Positions 26,777 to 35,184 are shown, counted from the first letter of the stretch. The stretch: DNA of 56,505 bases from Ignavibacteria bacterium (GCA_016929695.1 JAFGII010000100.1:1-56505); one strand, 5' to 3'. The notes: generated from the letters alone by a model not told the origin. Program-made: numbers and translations.

Positions 26777-27727
26777 TTAATCCCTTGGATGAGTTCTCTT
26801 ATAAACTTTCTTTAGTTTCTCTAGCGTAACACTTGTGTAAATCTGAGTTGTTGACAAATTCTCGTGTCCGAGAAGGTCTTTTACTGCTCTAATATCCGCT
26901 CCTTTATCAAGCATGTGTGTAGCAAATGTATGACGAAGTATATGCGGTGATTTCTTTTTTAAATCAGTAACTAATGATAAATCCGATTTTATTAATCTGT
27001 ATATTTTCATCGGATATAATTTATTCCCCTTGTTATCAATAAAGAGGTATTCGGATTTTTTTGTATCAGAAATTTCCCTTATCTGGAGATAATTCTTTAT
27101 CGCATCAGAAGCTTTTGTACCAAAAGGAACTATTCTTTCTTTAGAGCCCTTTCCCATTACTTTTACTAATTTTTTCCTTAAATCAATATTTCGCATTTTC
27201 AGACTCACAAGTTCCGATGACCTTATGCCGGTACTGTAAAATAGTTCTATTACCGCTTTATCAAGTAGTCTTAAATCGGAAGAACCCCTTTCTTCGAGAA
27301 GTTTATTAATTTCATTATAAGACAAATAGGAAGGCAGTTTTTTTGGTAATCTCGGAAATAATAAATTTGAAGCGGGATTTTTTGTTGTGATTTTCCTTCT
27401 CAATAAATATTTAAAAAAAGATTTTAGAACGGATATTTTTCTGGATACCGACTTCTTGGAATATTTTGGAATTCGCTTTACATCAATCTTCTGCTGGTCG
27501 TATAAATATATCAAAAAATTTTTCAGAACATTCAAATCTATATCGTCAAAATCAATTTCCAGTTTCTCGGGATTACTTTCAAAATTATAAAACTCGCATA
27601 AGAAAAATCCGAATTGTATTAAATCGGTTTTATAAGCAACAACTGTATGACCTGAAAAATTCTTCAGATTCGACAGATATTCCGAGAAATCATCCATCGT
27701 ATCCATATATTTTGATTTCTTACTCAA
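26777..27727 (-). CDS. XerC/XerD-type tyrosine recombinase
   Basis: A 316-residue site-specific recombinase. The SAM-like N-terminal domain (about 10-120) is followed by a catalytic domain with Arg169 (TGIRSSEL), Lys193 (GKGSKER), His262 and Arg265 (HILRHTFATH), His288 (LGHENLSTTQ) and nucleophile Tyr297. Its length and position after topA fit a housekeeping Xer recombinase that resolves chromosome dimers rather than a phage integrase. XerC and XerD cannot be separated with confidence here. It follows topA by four bases. Confidence 0.92.
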   Translation of the reverse strand: MSKKSKYMDTMDDFSEYLSNLKNFSGHTVVAYKTDLIQFGFFLCEFYNFESNPEKLEIDFDDIDLNVLKNFLIYLYDQQKIDVKRIPKYSKKSVSRKISVLKSFFKYLLRRKITTKNPASNLLFPRLPKKLPSYLSYNEINKLLEERGSSDLRLLDKAVIELFYSTGIRSSELVSLKMRNIDLRKKLVKVMGKGSKERIVPFGTKASDAIKNYLQIREISDTKKSEYLFIDNKGNKLYPMKIYRLIKSDLSLVTDLKKKSPHILRHTFATHMLDKGADIRAVKDLLGHENLSTTQIYTSVTLEKLKKVYKRTHPRD

Positions 27728-27731
27728 CTTT

Positions 27732-30035
27732 CTAAGTCTCTATTTCATATTTCGCCTTGCAGGAAGGGCACTGAAGATAATAATTACCTTCTTTATCTTT
27801 TTTCTTTTCAAGATAATTATTCCCGCATTTTTTGCACTCTTTTATAATTGGTTCATAATTCGTTATAAAATTGCAGTCCGGATATTTAGTGCAGCCGTAG
27901 AAAATCCTTTTGTTCTTTGTCATCTTGAGACTTATATCACCTTCATTGCATTTTGGACATTTGATTCCGAGAGTAAAAGGTTTGGTACCGCTGCATTTAG
28001 GATAATTTGAGCATCCGAAAAATTTTCCGAATCTTCCTATTCTTAAAATCATTCCCGCACCGCATTTATCGCAAATTACGCCTTCGGCTTTTTCCTGTAC
28101 GGTATTAACATCTTCATCATTCATTGACGCTTTGCATTTCGGATATCTTTCGCAGGTCAGGAAAAGACCGTTTCTTCCCCATTTTTTCAGCATTTTTGCA
28201 TTTGTTTTGTCTCCGCATTCCGGACATAAAATGTCTGTTTTTTCTATGAGACTCTGCTTAATTTCTTTTACTTTTGATTCCGCTTCCTGATAATCTTTTA
28301 TGAAAGGTTTATAAAAATTGTCCAGAACCTTTTTATAACTTGAATCACCGTTCGCAATTGTATCAAGTTCTTCTTCCATATTTGCCGTAAATTCAAAATT
28401 TATAACATCAGGAAAATATTCGGAAAGAATCTTGTTAACTGCAATTCCTAGTTTTGTTCCAAATAGTTTTCTTTCGTTGAGTTCCACATATTTCCTGTCT
28501 ATAACGGTGGATACAATCAGGGCATAAGTACTCGGCCGTCCTATCCCGAGTGAATCAAGCTGTTTAATCAAACTGCTTTCCGTGTATCTTGGAGGCGGAT
28601 TTGTAAAATGCTGGTTTTTGCTCAGGCTTATTGCCTTCAGAAAGTCATCTACCGATAGTTCAGGCAATATATTTTCATTCCCGTTTTCATTGTTTTTATT
28701 ATTACTGAGGTCTTCAGCCATCTCCCTGTATACCTGCATAAAACCGTGAAACAATATTTCACTGCCCGTTGCTTTAAAAATATAATCAGTTATATTACCC
28801 TTCGGACTCAACGCTTTTATAAGAACAGTTTTTTGATTAATTCTTGCTTTCTCCATCTGAGAAGCAATAAATCTGTTCCAGATTAATGTATAAAGAGAAT
28901 GCAAATTTTTATCAAGTTTTTTGATATCCTCAGGTCTTATATTAATATCTGCAGGTCTTATTGCTTCGTGCGCTTCCTGTGCATTTCTGGATTTTCTGGA
29001 GAATATGTTCGGAGTCTCAGGAACATATTCTTCTCCGTAGTTCTTTGCAATAAATTCTCTTGCACTTTTTACTGCTTCAGGACTAATTCGCGTGGAATCA
29101 GTTCTCATGTATGTTATCAGTCCGATGTTACCTTCCCCTTTTTTAATTTCTACACCTTCATATAGCTTCTGTGCCAGCATCATCGTCTTTTTGGGTGAAA
29201 ATCCGAGTCTCGTGGATGCAGCCTGCTGAAGCATGCTTGTTGTAAATGGCGGTTGAGGATTCCTCTTGACCTCACGTGTCTGAATATCAATAATTTTAAA
29301 CTTGTTGTCTTTTAAATCTTCTAAAATCTTATGTGCTTCTTCAATATTTTTGATTCTTGGGTCTTCTCCGTTATACTTTATTATATCAGCGTTAATTTTA
29401 TATAATTTGGCTGAGAACTGTTTTGTCCCGCCTGAGGGTTTGGAGAAAATTCCGTCTATTGACCAGTATTCTTTCGGCTCGAAGTTATCTATTTCAGACT
29501 CACGCTCACAAATCAGTTTAAGGGCTACTGACTGAACTCTGCCGGCTGATAATCCGTAATAAAATGTCTTCCATAAAAAAGGACTTACTTTATACCCGAG
29601 AATTCTGTCCATCACTCTTCTTGCAGTCTGAGAGTTAACAAGATTCTTGTTTATTACGGTAGGTTTTCCCATCGCCCTTTTTACCCCTGACTTTGTTATT
29701 TCTTCGAAAAGAATACGCTTAACATCTTTGGTTATATCCTCAATCTCATCAGATATATCTATTGCTATTGCTTCACCTTCACGGTCGGGGTCTGTTGCTA
29801 TATACACAATTTCGGATTTCTTTGAATGACTTCTGATTTCCTTTATTACTTTATCTTTTCCTTTAATCGTTTCAAAATCCGGTTCATAATCGTTCTCTAT
29901 ATCTACTCCGAATTTCGATTCCGGTAAATTTTTGATGTGTCCAACAGTTGCAAGAACATCGTAATCTTTCCCAAGATATTTGTTTATAGTTTTTGCTTTT
30001 GAAGGAGATTCTACTATTACTAAATATTTTGACAT
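27732..30035 (-). CDS. topA: DNA topoisomerase I
   Basis: A 767-residue type IA topoisomerase that relaxes negative supercoils. The Toprim domain starts with VIVESPSKAKTINKYLG and includes DPDREGEAIA. The catalytic Tyr309 is in GLITYMRTDSTR. After the core, several zinc-ribbon repeats follow (CPECGDKTNA, CDKCGAGM, CPKCNEG, CKKCGNNY), four in total. It is part of a leftward operon: unknown gene, ybeY, smg, topA, xerC. Confidence 0.97.
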   Translation of the reverse strand: MSKYLVIVESPSKAKTINKYLGKDYDVLATVGHIKNLPESKFGVDIENDYEPDFETIKGKDKVIKEIRSHSKKSEIVYIATDPDREGEAIAIDISDEIEDITKDVKRILFEEITKSGVKRAMGKPTVINKNLVNSQTARRVMDRILGYKVSPFLWKTFYYGLSAGRVQSVALKLICERESEIDNFEPKEYWSIDGIFSKPSGGTKQFSAKLYKINADIIKYNGEDPRIKNIEEAHKILEDLKDNKFKIIDIQTREVKRNPQPPFTTSMLQQAASTRLGFSPKKTMMLAQKLYEGVEIKKGEGNIGLITYMRTDSTRISPEAVKSAREFIAKNYGEEYVPETPNIFSRKSRNAQEAHEAIRPADINIRPEDIKKLDKNLHSLYTLIWNRFIASQMEKARINQKTVLIKALSPKGNITDYIFKATGSEILFHGFMQVYREMAEDLSNNKNNENGNENILPELSVDDFLKAISLSKNQHFTNPPPRYTESSLIKQLDSLGIGRPSTYALIVSTVIDRKYVELNERKLFGTKLGIAVNKILSEYFPDVINFEFTANMEEELDTIANGDSSYKKVLDNFYKPFIKDYQEAESKVKEIKQSLIEKTDILCPECGDKTNAKMLKKWGRNGLFLTCERYPKCKASMNDEDVNTVQEKAEGVICDKCGAGMILRIGRFGKFFGCSNYPKCSGTKPFTLGIKCPKCNEGDISLKMTKNKRIFYGCTKYPDCNFITNYEPIIKECKKCGNNYLEKKKDKEGNYYLQCPSCKAKYEIET

Positions 30036-30062
30036 ATTATTTGTATATCGTTTTCTTGTAAT

Positions 30063-30521
30063 TTAATTTTGCGTACCGTTATTTTCCAGTATCAGTCTTG
30101 TTTTTATATCGTTTATATCTTTAATATCTAAAAGATAAATTGCTATTAAAGATTTCAAATCAGTTAATTCAATTTTCGAATATCCGGCAAGAAAAATCCT
30201 GTCAATTAATATTTCCCTGTCAGCATCTTCCAGAATTCCTGTCTCGTTGAGCCAGATTAAATATCCCAGTGCCTCCGGAGTAAAAATTTTGCGTTCTTCT
30301 TCATTATATATTCTCCTCGAGGTTATATTTTTGAGCGCATTTTTTAGAAAATTACTGTCAGTGTCAATCTTTGAAAAAATCCATGCAAGTGCGGAATTAA
30401 TTTCCGAACTTGTGTAACCAATCTCTGAAAGTGCATTGTAGTCTATCTCATTTGCCTTCTTGTTTGTTTTCAATTCACTCAGAATTAAAACGATTATTTC
30501 AAGTATTTTATTATAAAACAT
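30063..30521 (-). CDS. smg: Smg/DUF494 family protein
   Basis: A 152-residue protein of the Smg family, whose function is unknown. Similarity lies in SEINSALAWIFSKI, RRIYNEEERKIFTPEALGYL and IELTDLKSLIAIYLL, which follow the family's order of an all-helical domain. In several bacteria smg is located beside topA and the DNA-processing gene dprA, and here it directly precedes topA, supporting the call. Its ATG overlaps the ybeY stop by one base. Confidence 0.75.
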   Translation of the reverse strand: MFYNKILEIIVLILSELKTNKKANEIDYNALSEIGYTSSEINSALAWIFSKIDTDSNFLKNALKNITSRRIYNEEERKIFTPEALGYLIWLNETGILEDADREILIDRIFLAGYSKIELTDLKSLIAIYLLDIKDINDIKTRLILENNGTQN

Positions 30522-30958
30522 TATTTTATTAACTTTAAATATTTATTCTCTTTTTTTCTCATTTTTATTTTTTCTGACTTTTCTTTGTCATCATAACCGC
30601 ATAAGTGCAACACACCATGAATTATTACCCTGTATAATTCGCATGTAAAATCGGTTCCGTATTTTTCGGCATTTCTCTTAACTGTATCTATCGATATTAT
30701 CATGTCCGAATCAATAGTTTCATCCTCATACCTGAATGTTATTACATCCGTTTCATAATCGTGATTTAAATATTTCTTGTTATATTCTATAATTGTATCA
30801 TCTCCGCAAAATAACAAATTTAAATTATGGCACATACCATTTTCAAGTGAAAAAACATCATTAATTAGTTTAATAGTGTTTTTTTTAAATTTAGTAACTG
30901 CCGTTATTTCATCGGATATCTTTTTTCCGAAAATGAATTTAACTGAAGTATCTGCCAA
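30521..30958 (-). CDS. ybeY: Endoribonuclease YbeY
   Basis: YbeY is a zinc-dependent RNase needed for 16S rRNA maturation and ribosome quality control. The 145-residue protein has the metal motif HGVLHLCGYDD with His114 and His118; the third ligand position is Asp124 instead of the His of many homologues. The DYETDVITFRY segment is also typical. No ATG is available and TTG at 30958 is the likely start. Gap to the unknown gene upstream is five bases, and the 3' end overlaps smg by one. Confidence 0.9.
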   Translation of the reverse strand: MADTSVKFIFGKKISDEITAVTKFKKNTIKLINDVFSLENGMCHNLNLLFCGDDTIIEYNKKYLNHDYETDVITFRYEDETIDSDMIISIDTVKRNAEKYGTDFTCELYRVIIHGVLHLCGYDDKEKSEKIKMRKKENKYLKLIK

Positions 30959-30963
30959 GTTCT

Positions 30964-31392
30964 TTAATTTGATTCCGCTAATGATAAAGCAACAGCGGCA
31001 ATAAGTTTTTCGGAGCTCAGATTTGCAAAATCCCCCTTTAAAATATTTTTGCTTACGTTGGAATACAAAGAACAGTCTCCCTGAGAGGAGATTATAAGTC
31101 CTGATATCTTGTCTCCGGTCTCAGAAATAAATATAACTTCCGAGAGCATTTCACTTATTAAAAAATAATTGGCATTCTGCAGCTGTAAATGTGCATTTTC
31201 TGTATAAACGGAAATTAGTGCATTATCTTCGGATTCAGTTATTATTTCAATTGATATTTCGGTTTTCTTCTGTTTATTGGTTACATTGAATGAAAACGAA
31301 TTTCCGCTATTTGCAGGTTTAACATTAAATAGATTTTCAAAGTCATTAAATGACTTTTCATTAAAACCGTATTTTTCTGCACCTTTACTCAA
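30964..31392 (-). CDS. Conserved-looking protein of unknown function
   Basis: A 142-residue soluble protein I do not recognise. It has no signal peptide or membrane segment. The middle (about 30-110) alternates short beta strands (SFSFNVTN, ISIEIITE, LISVYTE) and ends in an alpha helix (SSEKLIAAVALSLAES). It lies five bases upstream of ybeY in a tight operon with smg and topA, so a role in RNA or ribosome metabolism is possible but unsupported. The cold-shock gene and its terminator lie just upstream. Confidence 0.6.
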   Translation of the reverse strand: MSKGAEKYGFNEKSFNDFENLFNVKPANSGNSFSFNVTNKQKKTEISIEIITESEDNALISVYTENAHLQLQNANYFLISEMLSEVIFISETGDKISGLIISSQGDCSLYSNVSKNILKGDFANLSSEKLIAAVALSLAESN

Positions 31393-31409
31393 AGTACTCC
31401 TTTTTATTT

Positions 31410-31445
31410 AAAAAACCCTAATTGCATTGACAAATTCAATTAGGG
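31410..31445 (-). terminator. Intrinsic terminator after cold-shock gene
   Basis: On the minus strand CCCTAATTG and CAATTAGGG form a perfect nine-base stem around a 12-base loop, followed at once by six T residues. It lies 22 bases after the csp stop codon and would end the csp transcript before the unknown gene. Confidence 0.85.
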
Positions 31446-31467
31446 CAAGAAATTTTTGTCAAAGTTT

Positions 31468-31677
31468 CTATTTCTCAATAATCCTTACAAATTCTGCCTT
31501 TTTCTCTTTATCATCTTCTCTTAAATTATATTCGACGTTTACTCCGTCGTTCAGCATTTTAAAATGTTTCTCGCTTTCAATAGCAGTATAATGAACGAAT
31601 ACATCATTACCTTCATCATCACGTATAAAACCATAGCCCTTCTTAGTATTGAACCATTTCACCTTTCCTGTTGGCAT
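31468..31677 (-). CDS. Cold-shock domain protein
   Basis: A 69-residue CspA-type nucleic-acid chaperone. It contains KVKWFN, RNP1 KGYGFI and RNP2 VFVHYTAI. Single-domain proteins of this kind bind RNA and melt structure, often in the cold or at stationary phase. The AAGGAGG Shine-Dalgarno is a full match to the anti-SD and is placed six bases before the ATG, stronger than for most genes here. The 82-base gap upstream may contain its promoter, and a terminator follows. Confidence 0.95.
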   Translation of the reverse strand: MPTGKVKWFNTKKGYGFIRDDEGNDVFVHYTAIESEKHFKMLNDGVNVEYNLREDDKEKKAEFVRIIEK

Positions 31678-31759
31678 TTAGCCCCTCCTTTTCTTTAATT
31701 AAAATAATATTATCAAAAATATGAATATATTATTAATTTTTCAACTATAAAGAACAAAC

Positions 31760-32287
31760 TTACAATTTCAGACCTCCTGTTTTGTAATTATTAACATACA
31801 TCTGATAATTTCGTGAATGCTGTTTTATATTTTCAATTTCCTCCTCTGTTAAGTCACGTATTATTTTCCCTGGTACTCCGGCTGCAAGGACTCCTTCGGG
31901 AACTGAAAAATTTTCTTTTATGAGAGTTCCCGCCGCAATGAGTGAATTGGAATTCACTGTGCAGTTATCCAGCAAAACGGATGCCATTCCTATTAATACT
32001 GAATCCTTAACTATACACCCGTGCAGAATCGCGCCGTGTCCTACAGAAACATCCTTTCCTATTATAAGCGGATATTTCCTGTATGTTACATGAAGAAGTG
32101 CTCCGTCCTGAATATTTGTCCTTTCACCTATACGGATATAATTGACGTCGCCTCTTATTACGCAATTGAACCATACATTAACATTCTTATCAAGAACAAC
32201 ATCACCGATTATATGTGAACCTTCACATATAAAAACGCTTTCATCAATTTTCGGATACTTTCCTAAATAAGGTAAAATCATTTTCAT
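31760..32287 (-). CDS. Gamma-carbonic-anhydrase-like hexapeptide protein
   Basis: A 175-residue left-handed beta-helix protein (YrdA/PaaY/CaiE group). Hexapeptide turns run from about 20 to 140. Putative zinc ligands are His66 (LLHVTYR), His84 and His89 (VGHGAILHG), and Arg45, Asp47 and Gln60 of the gamma-CA site are also present. It may be a carbonic anhydrase or a related metal or acyl-binding trimer. It lies five bases downstream of the E2-like gene and so is in the same transcript; a functional link is not clear. Confidence 0.85.
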   Translation of the reverse strand: MKMILPYLGKYPKIDESVFICEGSHIIGDVVLDKNVNVWFNCVIRGDVNYIRIGERTNIQDGALLHVTYRKYPLIIGKDVSVGHGAILHGCIVKDSVLIGMASVLLDNCTVNSNSLIAAGTLIKENFSVPEGVLAAGVPGKIIRDLTEEEIENIKQHSRNYQMYVNNYKTGGLKL

Positions 32288-32292
32288 TTTCT

Positions 32293-32808
32293 TTAATTTT
32301 TAAAATCAATCTGGATTTCCGGCAGTCTCAAGTCCTGATTACCCACAGGGAACATATTTGCATTTTCCTTTGCCCATTTTGCAGCAACTCCGTTTAGAGG
32401 ATTGTTTACATTATAATTCTGATATTGAATCATTTCGCCGATTAGATATATAACATCGGTTAAAGTTTCGCCCGGTGCCCAGTAATCTCCGGTACAGATA
32501 TCATTCGGACTTGATTTTCTCACATTAGGATGAAATATTTCACTTTTCATAAAACATAAAGGTTTCATCCTAGGATAATCAATATGAAGATAAATTTCAA
32601 CTGCGTGATTGTTTATTTTTTCAACTTTTTTTGTTTTACTGGAAGAGTCTTTATTTAGTTTCAGCCCGTTTACTCTATATTTTATAAAATATCTTTCGGG
32701 ATAGGAACCTTCGCGTGTTTCATATTCCACTGTAATATAAGGATTATTCAGAAATTCATTTCTTATTCTGTCAAAATCCGATTTTAATCTTCTGTCTCTT
32801 GGTGTCAT
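32293..32808 (-). CDS. E2-like ubiquitin-conjugating protein
   Basis: A 171-residue protein with the ubiquitin-conjugating (UBC) fold pattern. An N-terminal helix (about 4-20) precedes beta strands (ITVEYET, EIYLHIDYP), then FHPNV with the HPN motif (93-95), the catalytic Cys105 in ICTGDYWAPGETLTDVI, and a PLN-A--W segment (137-145) matching the last E2 helices. E2 proteins carry an activated ubiquitin-like modifier as a thioester and pass it to a target. It lies ten bases after the JAB peptidase gene. No E1-type ThiF protein or modifier with a C-terminal Gly-Gly is in the window. The fold call is based on motif order alone. Confidence 0.8.
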   Translation of the reverse strand: MTPRDRRLKSDFDRIRNEFLNNPYITVEYETREGSYPERYFIKYRVNGLKLNKDSSSKTKKVEKINNHAVEIYLHIDYPRMKPLCFMKSEIFHPNVRKSSPNDICTGDYWAPGETLTDVIYLIGEMIQYQNYNVNNPLNGVAAKWAKENANMFPVGNQDLRLPEIQIDFKN

Positions 32809-32818
32809 TTGGATTTAT

Positions 32819-33766
32819 TTAAAATGGTATTTCAATTTTTTTACCCGGATATATATCAAATTCATTTTGCAATTTATTGTGTTTAACCAGAGTATCGTAC
32901 ATCTCCGGATTATCGTAAAACCTGATTGCAAGTTTTCTCAGGTCATCACCGGGTCTTATCTCATATTTTATTATATTTGCCTTATCATTTTCTCCTAAAT
33001 TTCCAAGCGAATTCAACAGTTCAGAAAGTTCGTTGATTTCTGTTTCCAGTTTTTCTGTTTTAACTTTCTGGTTATTGAGTTCGGTGTGTAATGTATTGTA
33101 TCGGGATTGTGTTCCAATTATTAGTATAATTAAAATAATTGACGCGGGTACCAGTATGAATAACAGTACATCTTTTATTTTAATTTTTTTTCTCACGGTA
33201 TTTTTTTTTGTGCTTCCCGTTAATTTAACCGGCTGTGGGAATAAGTAATTGCTTTCATTATAAATTCCGTAGGATTTTAATTCAATAATATTGTTGCCGT
33301 CAAAACGGAAAAATCCCCTTTCTCTTCTAACAGGGTCATATACGAGTGCAGTCATGCATTCACCGTTGAAAAAATTCTCCTGAATAAATTTGTCATAACC
33401 CGACATAAATACTCCGTGCCCGGGATGAGAATGAAACCACCCTACAATTTTTTTCCCGGGATGGTTTTTTTCTAAAATGTTGTTTATATATTCCCACGTT
33501 TCGTGAGTGAATGTTAATCTGGATAATGAAGTTTCAGTATATAGTGCGATTATAATATCCTCTATTATTATAACATTTTCACCTGATACGGTACCGCACT
33601 CCCCTATTAATACCCCCCCGAGTTCGTTTTTAATATCCGATTCCAGATAGGTCTCGATTTCATCGAGAATTATTTTCCTTATATACAATTTAAAACCGAT
33701 GCGCTCTTCCTCTTCGCCTGACCATTCGACTGCGTCAGGAATTCTGATTTCTTTTTCTTTTGTCAT
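32819..33766 (-). CDS. JAB/MPN metalloprotease with transmembrane segment and LysM domain
   Basis: A 315-residue chimeric protein. Residues about 24-165 form a JAMM/MPN domain with Glu48 (NELGGVLIGE), zinc ligands His112 and His114 in HSHPGHGVFMSGYD, Ser122 and Asp125, i.e. an intact deubiquitinase-type site. A basic stretch precedes a single membrane helix (about 198-218), then a short coiled coil (222-255) and a C-terminal LysM domain (267-315, with YEIRPGDDLRKLA). The basic residues before the helix place the peptidase in the cytoplasm and LysM in the periplasm. Together with the E2-like gene ten bases downstream, it suggests removal of, or maturation of, a conjugated modifier linked to the cell wall. 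Confidence 0.85.
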   Translation of the reverse strand: MTKEKEIRIPDAVEWSGEEEERIGFKLYIRKIILDEIETYLESDIKNELGGVLIGECGTVSGENVIIIEDIIIALYTETSLSRLTFTHETWEYINNILEKNHPGKKIVGWFHSHPGHGVFMSGYDKFIQENFFNGECMTALVYDPVRRERGFFRFDGNNIIELKSYGIYNESNYLFPQPVKLTGSTKKNTVRKKIKIKDVLLFILVPASIILIILIIGTQSRYNTLHTELNNQKVKTEKLETEINELSELLNSLGNLGENDKANIIKYEIRPGDDLRKLAIRFYDNPEMYDTLVKHNKLQNEFDIYPGKKIEIPF

Positions 33767-33803
33767 AGTTGTTAAAATATATATATAAGGTATAACACAA
33801 AAG

Positions 33804-34475
33804 TTAAAATTCTATTCCTTCCCTTGCAGGAATTCCTTTATCGAAATAATGTTTTACTTTTCGCATTTCAGTTATTAAATCAGCATTTTCATCTATATAA
33901 TCCCATATTTTATGCCCTGTCATTACAAGTTCAAACCGTTTGTTTTTTTTATATATATCTATAAGATTCTCAATTTCTTCCTTTTTTAAAAGATTATACG
34001 CAACTGCAGCAATCGCTTCATCCAGTATTAATAAGTTCATATCTCCTTTAATTATCAAATCCTCCGCAAGTTTTAAAGCCCTTTTTGCTTCATCAAAATC
34101 ACTTTGATTGTTTTTAAATCTGAATGTGCCGTCAGGGTTCATTCTTTCACATCCGGTAGGATGTATTTCAATCGGATATCCAAATTCTTTTAATCGTCTT
34201 AAAATATGCCTTTCCGAATAATGTTCGTTTTCGTTTTCATAACCTTTATCAAACTGAATAATTATAACTTTTTTTCCCGCACCGATTGCTCTAACGGCAA
34301 GTCCTAATGCACTGGTTGTCTTTCCTTTGCCGTAACCATAATAAATGTGAAGGCAATTTTTATCTTCATCACTGAGATTTTTGTAACTCTCAATTGTCTT
34401 TAACATTTTTTTCTTAAAATTATCACTTCCCGATTTCTGCAGGTCATTTATGATTTTGTCGCCGTTGTTATTCAT
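33804..34475 (-). CDS. cobO: Corrinoid adenosyltransferase-like protein (CobO/BtuR type)
   Basis: A 223-residue P-loop protein. GYGKGKTTSALGLAVRA (47-63) and the Walker-B-like LLILDEAIAA match the CobA/CobO/BtuR family, which adds an adenosyl group from ATP to corrinoids for coenzyme B12. The C-terminal LVMTGHKIWDYIDENADLIT and EMRKVKHYFDKGIPAREGIE are family hallmarks. No other cobalamin gene or riboswitch lies nearby. It starts a leftward run with the JAB, E2 and hexapeptide genes (37-base gap to JAB), which may be positional only. Confidence 0.88.
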   Translation of the reverse strand: MNNNGDKIINDLQKSGSDNFKKKMLKTIESYKNLSDEDKNCLHIYYGYGKGKTTSALGLAVRAIGAGKKVIIIQFDKGYENENEHYSERHILRRLKEFGYPIEIHPTGCERMNPDGTFRFKNNQSDFDEAKRALKLAEDLIIKGDMNLLILDEAIAAVAYNLLKKEEIENLIDIYKKNKRFELVMTGHKIWDYIDENADLITEMRKVKHYFDKGIPAREGIEF

Positions 34476-34671
34476 TGCTTACATTAATATTTTATATACA
34501 GCAATTTATTAATCCTGAATCAACAAAACAAGACTTCAAAATAAAAATATTTCAGACATTCAAAACTGAAAAGTCCCGTAGTAGAATTATTTTTTATGAA
34601 TAATTTAAAATATTATTTTTCCTTAATATAATTTTTCCCCCGTACTTTTGCAGTCCTGAATCCTTAAAAAA

Positions 34672-35184
34672 TTATTGTTCGCTTTCTTCTGAATTAATAT
34701 CCTGTTTGAAATAAAGTTCTATTTTTTTAATTCCGAATGACAGATTCTTATATTCAACCCCTGCAAGTTCGAACATCCTTTTCGATGCTTTCACGCTGTC
34801 TGTATCTCTATATTTATCGTTCATGTATAAAACCTGCTTAATCCCTGCCTGTATAATCAACTTTGCACATTCGTTGCAGGGAAATAAATCCACGTAAATT
34901 CTCGCTCCGTGTAAATCTTTCGTTGAATTTAGAATTGCATTTGCTTCCGCATGAACTACATAAGGATATTTTGTCAAGTTTATGTTTTCCCCTTCACGTT
35001 CCCAAGGCAGTTCATCATCGCTGCAGCCGATTGGAAATCCGTTGTATCCTATACCGACTATTTTATTGTGCATATTTACGATACAGGCACCTACCTGTGT
35101 GCTCGGGTCTTTGCTGCGCTTTGCGGATAATAAGGCAATTCCCATAAAATACTCGTCCCAGCTGATGTAATTTTTTGATTTCAA
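34672..35184 (-). CDS. dCMP deaminase
   Basis: A 170-residue zinc deaminase that makes dUMP for thymidylate synthesis. The zinc and catalytic residues are His78 and Glu80 (HAEANAI), Cys103 and Cys106 (PCNECAK). The region DPSTQVGACIV with the following Gly-rich loop and YNGFPIGCSD are typical of dCMP deaminases of the ComEB/T4 type. It overlaps the kinase-like gene upstream by four bases (ATGA), and so is translationally coupled. The tail (SEESEQ) is unstructured. Confidence 0.9.
   Translation of the reverse strand: MKSKNYISWDEYFMGIALLSAKRSKDPSTQVGACIVNMHNKIVGIGYNGFPIGCSDDELPWEREGENINLTKYPYVVHAEANAILNSTKDLHGARIYVDLFPCNECAKLIIQAGIKQVLYMNDKYRDTDSVKASKRMFELAGVEYKNLSFGIKKIELYFKQDINSEESEQ

Noticed and set aside
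26692-26829. Plus-strand 45-codon frame downstream of xerC
   Set aside because: It overlaps the 3' end of xerC on the opposite strand and has no motif or ribosome-binding site.
26777-27727. Phage or integrative-element integrase
   Set aside because: Size, neighbours (topA, smg, ybeY) and lack of attachment repeats fit a housekeeping Xer recombinase.
30964-31392. Ubiquitin-like modifier for the E2/JAB pair
   Set aside because: The protein lacks a C-terminal Gly-Gly, is separated by a terminator and another gene, and shows no clear beta-grasp pattern.
34643-34650. Bacteroidota-type TAnnTTTG promoter element (TACTTTTG) on the plus strand
   Set aside because: It would drive transcription antisense into the dCMP deaminase gene, with no matching upstream element; likely chance in AT-rich DNA.
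34476-34671. Cobalamin riboswitch before the cobO-like gene
   Set aside because: No B12-box or conserved helical core is visible in the 196-base leader.
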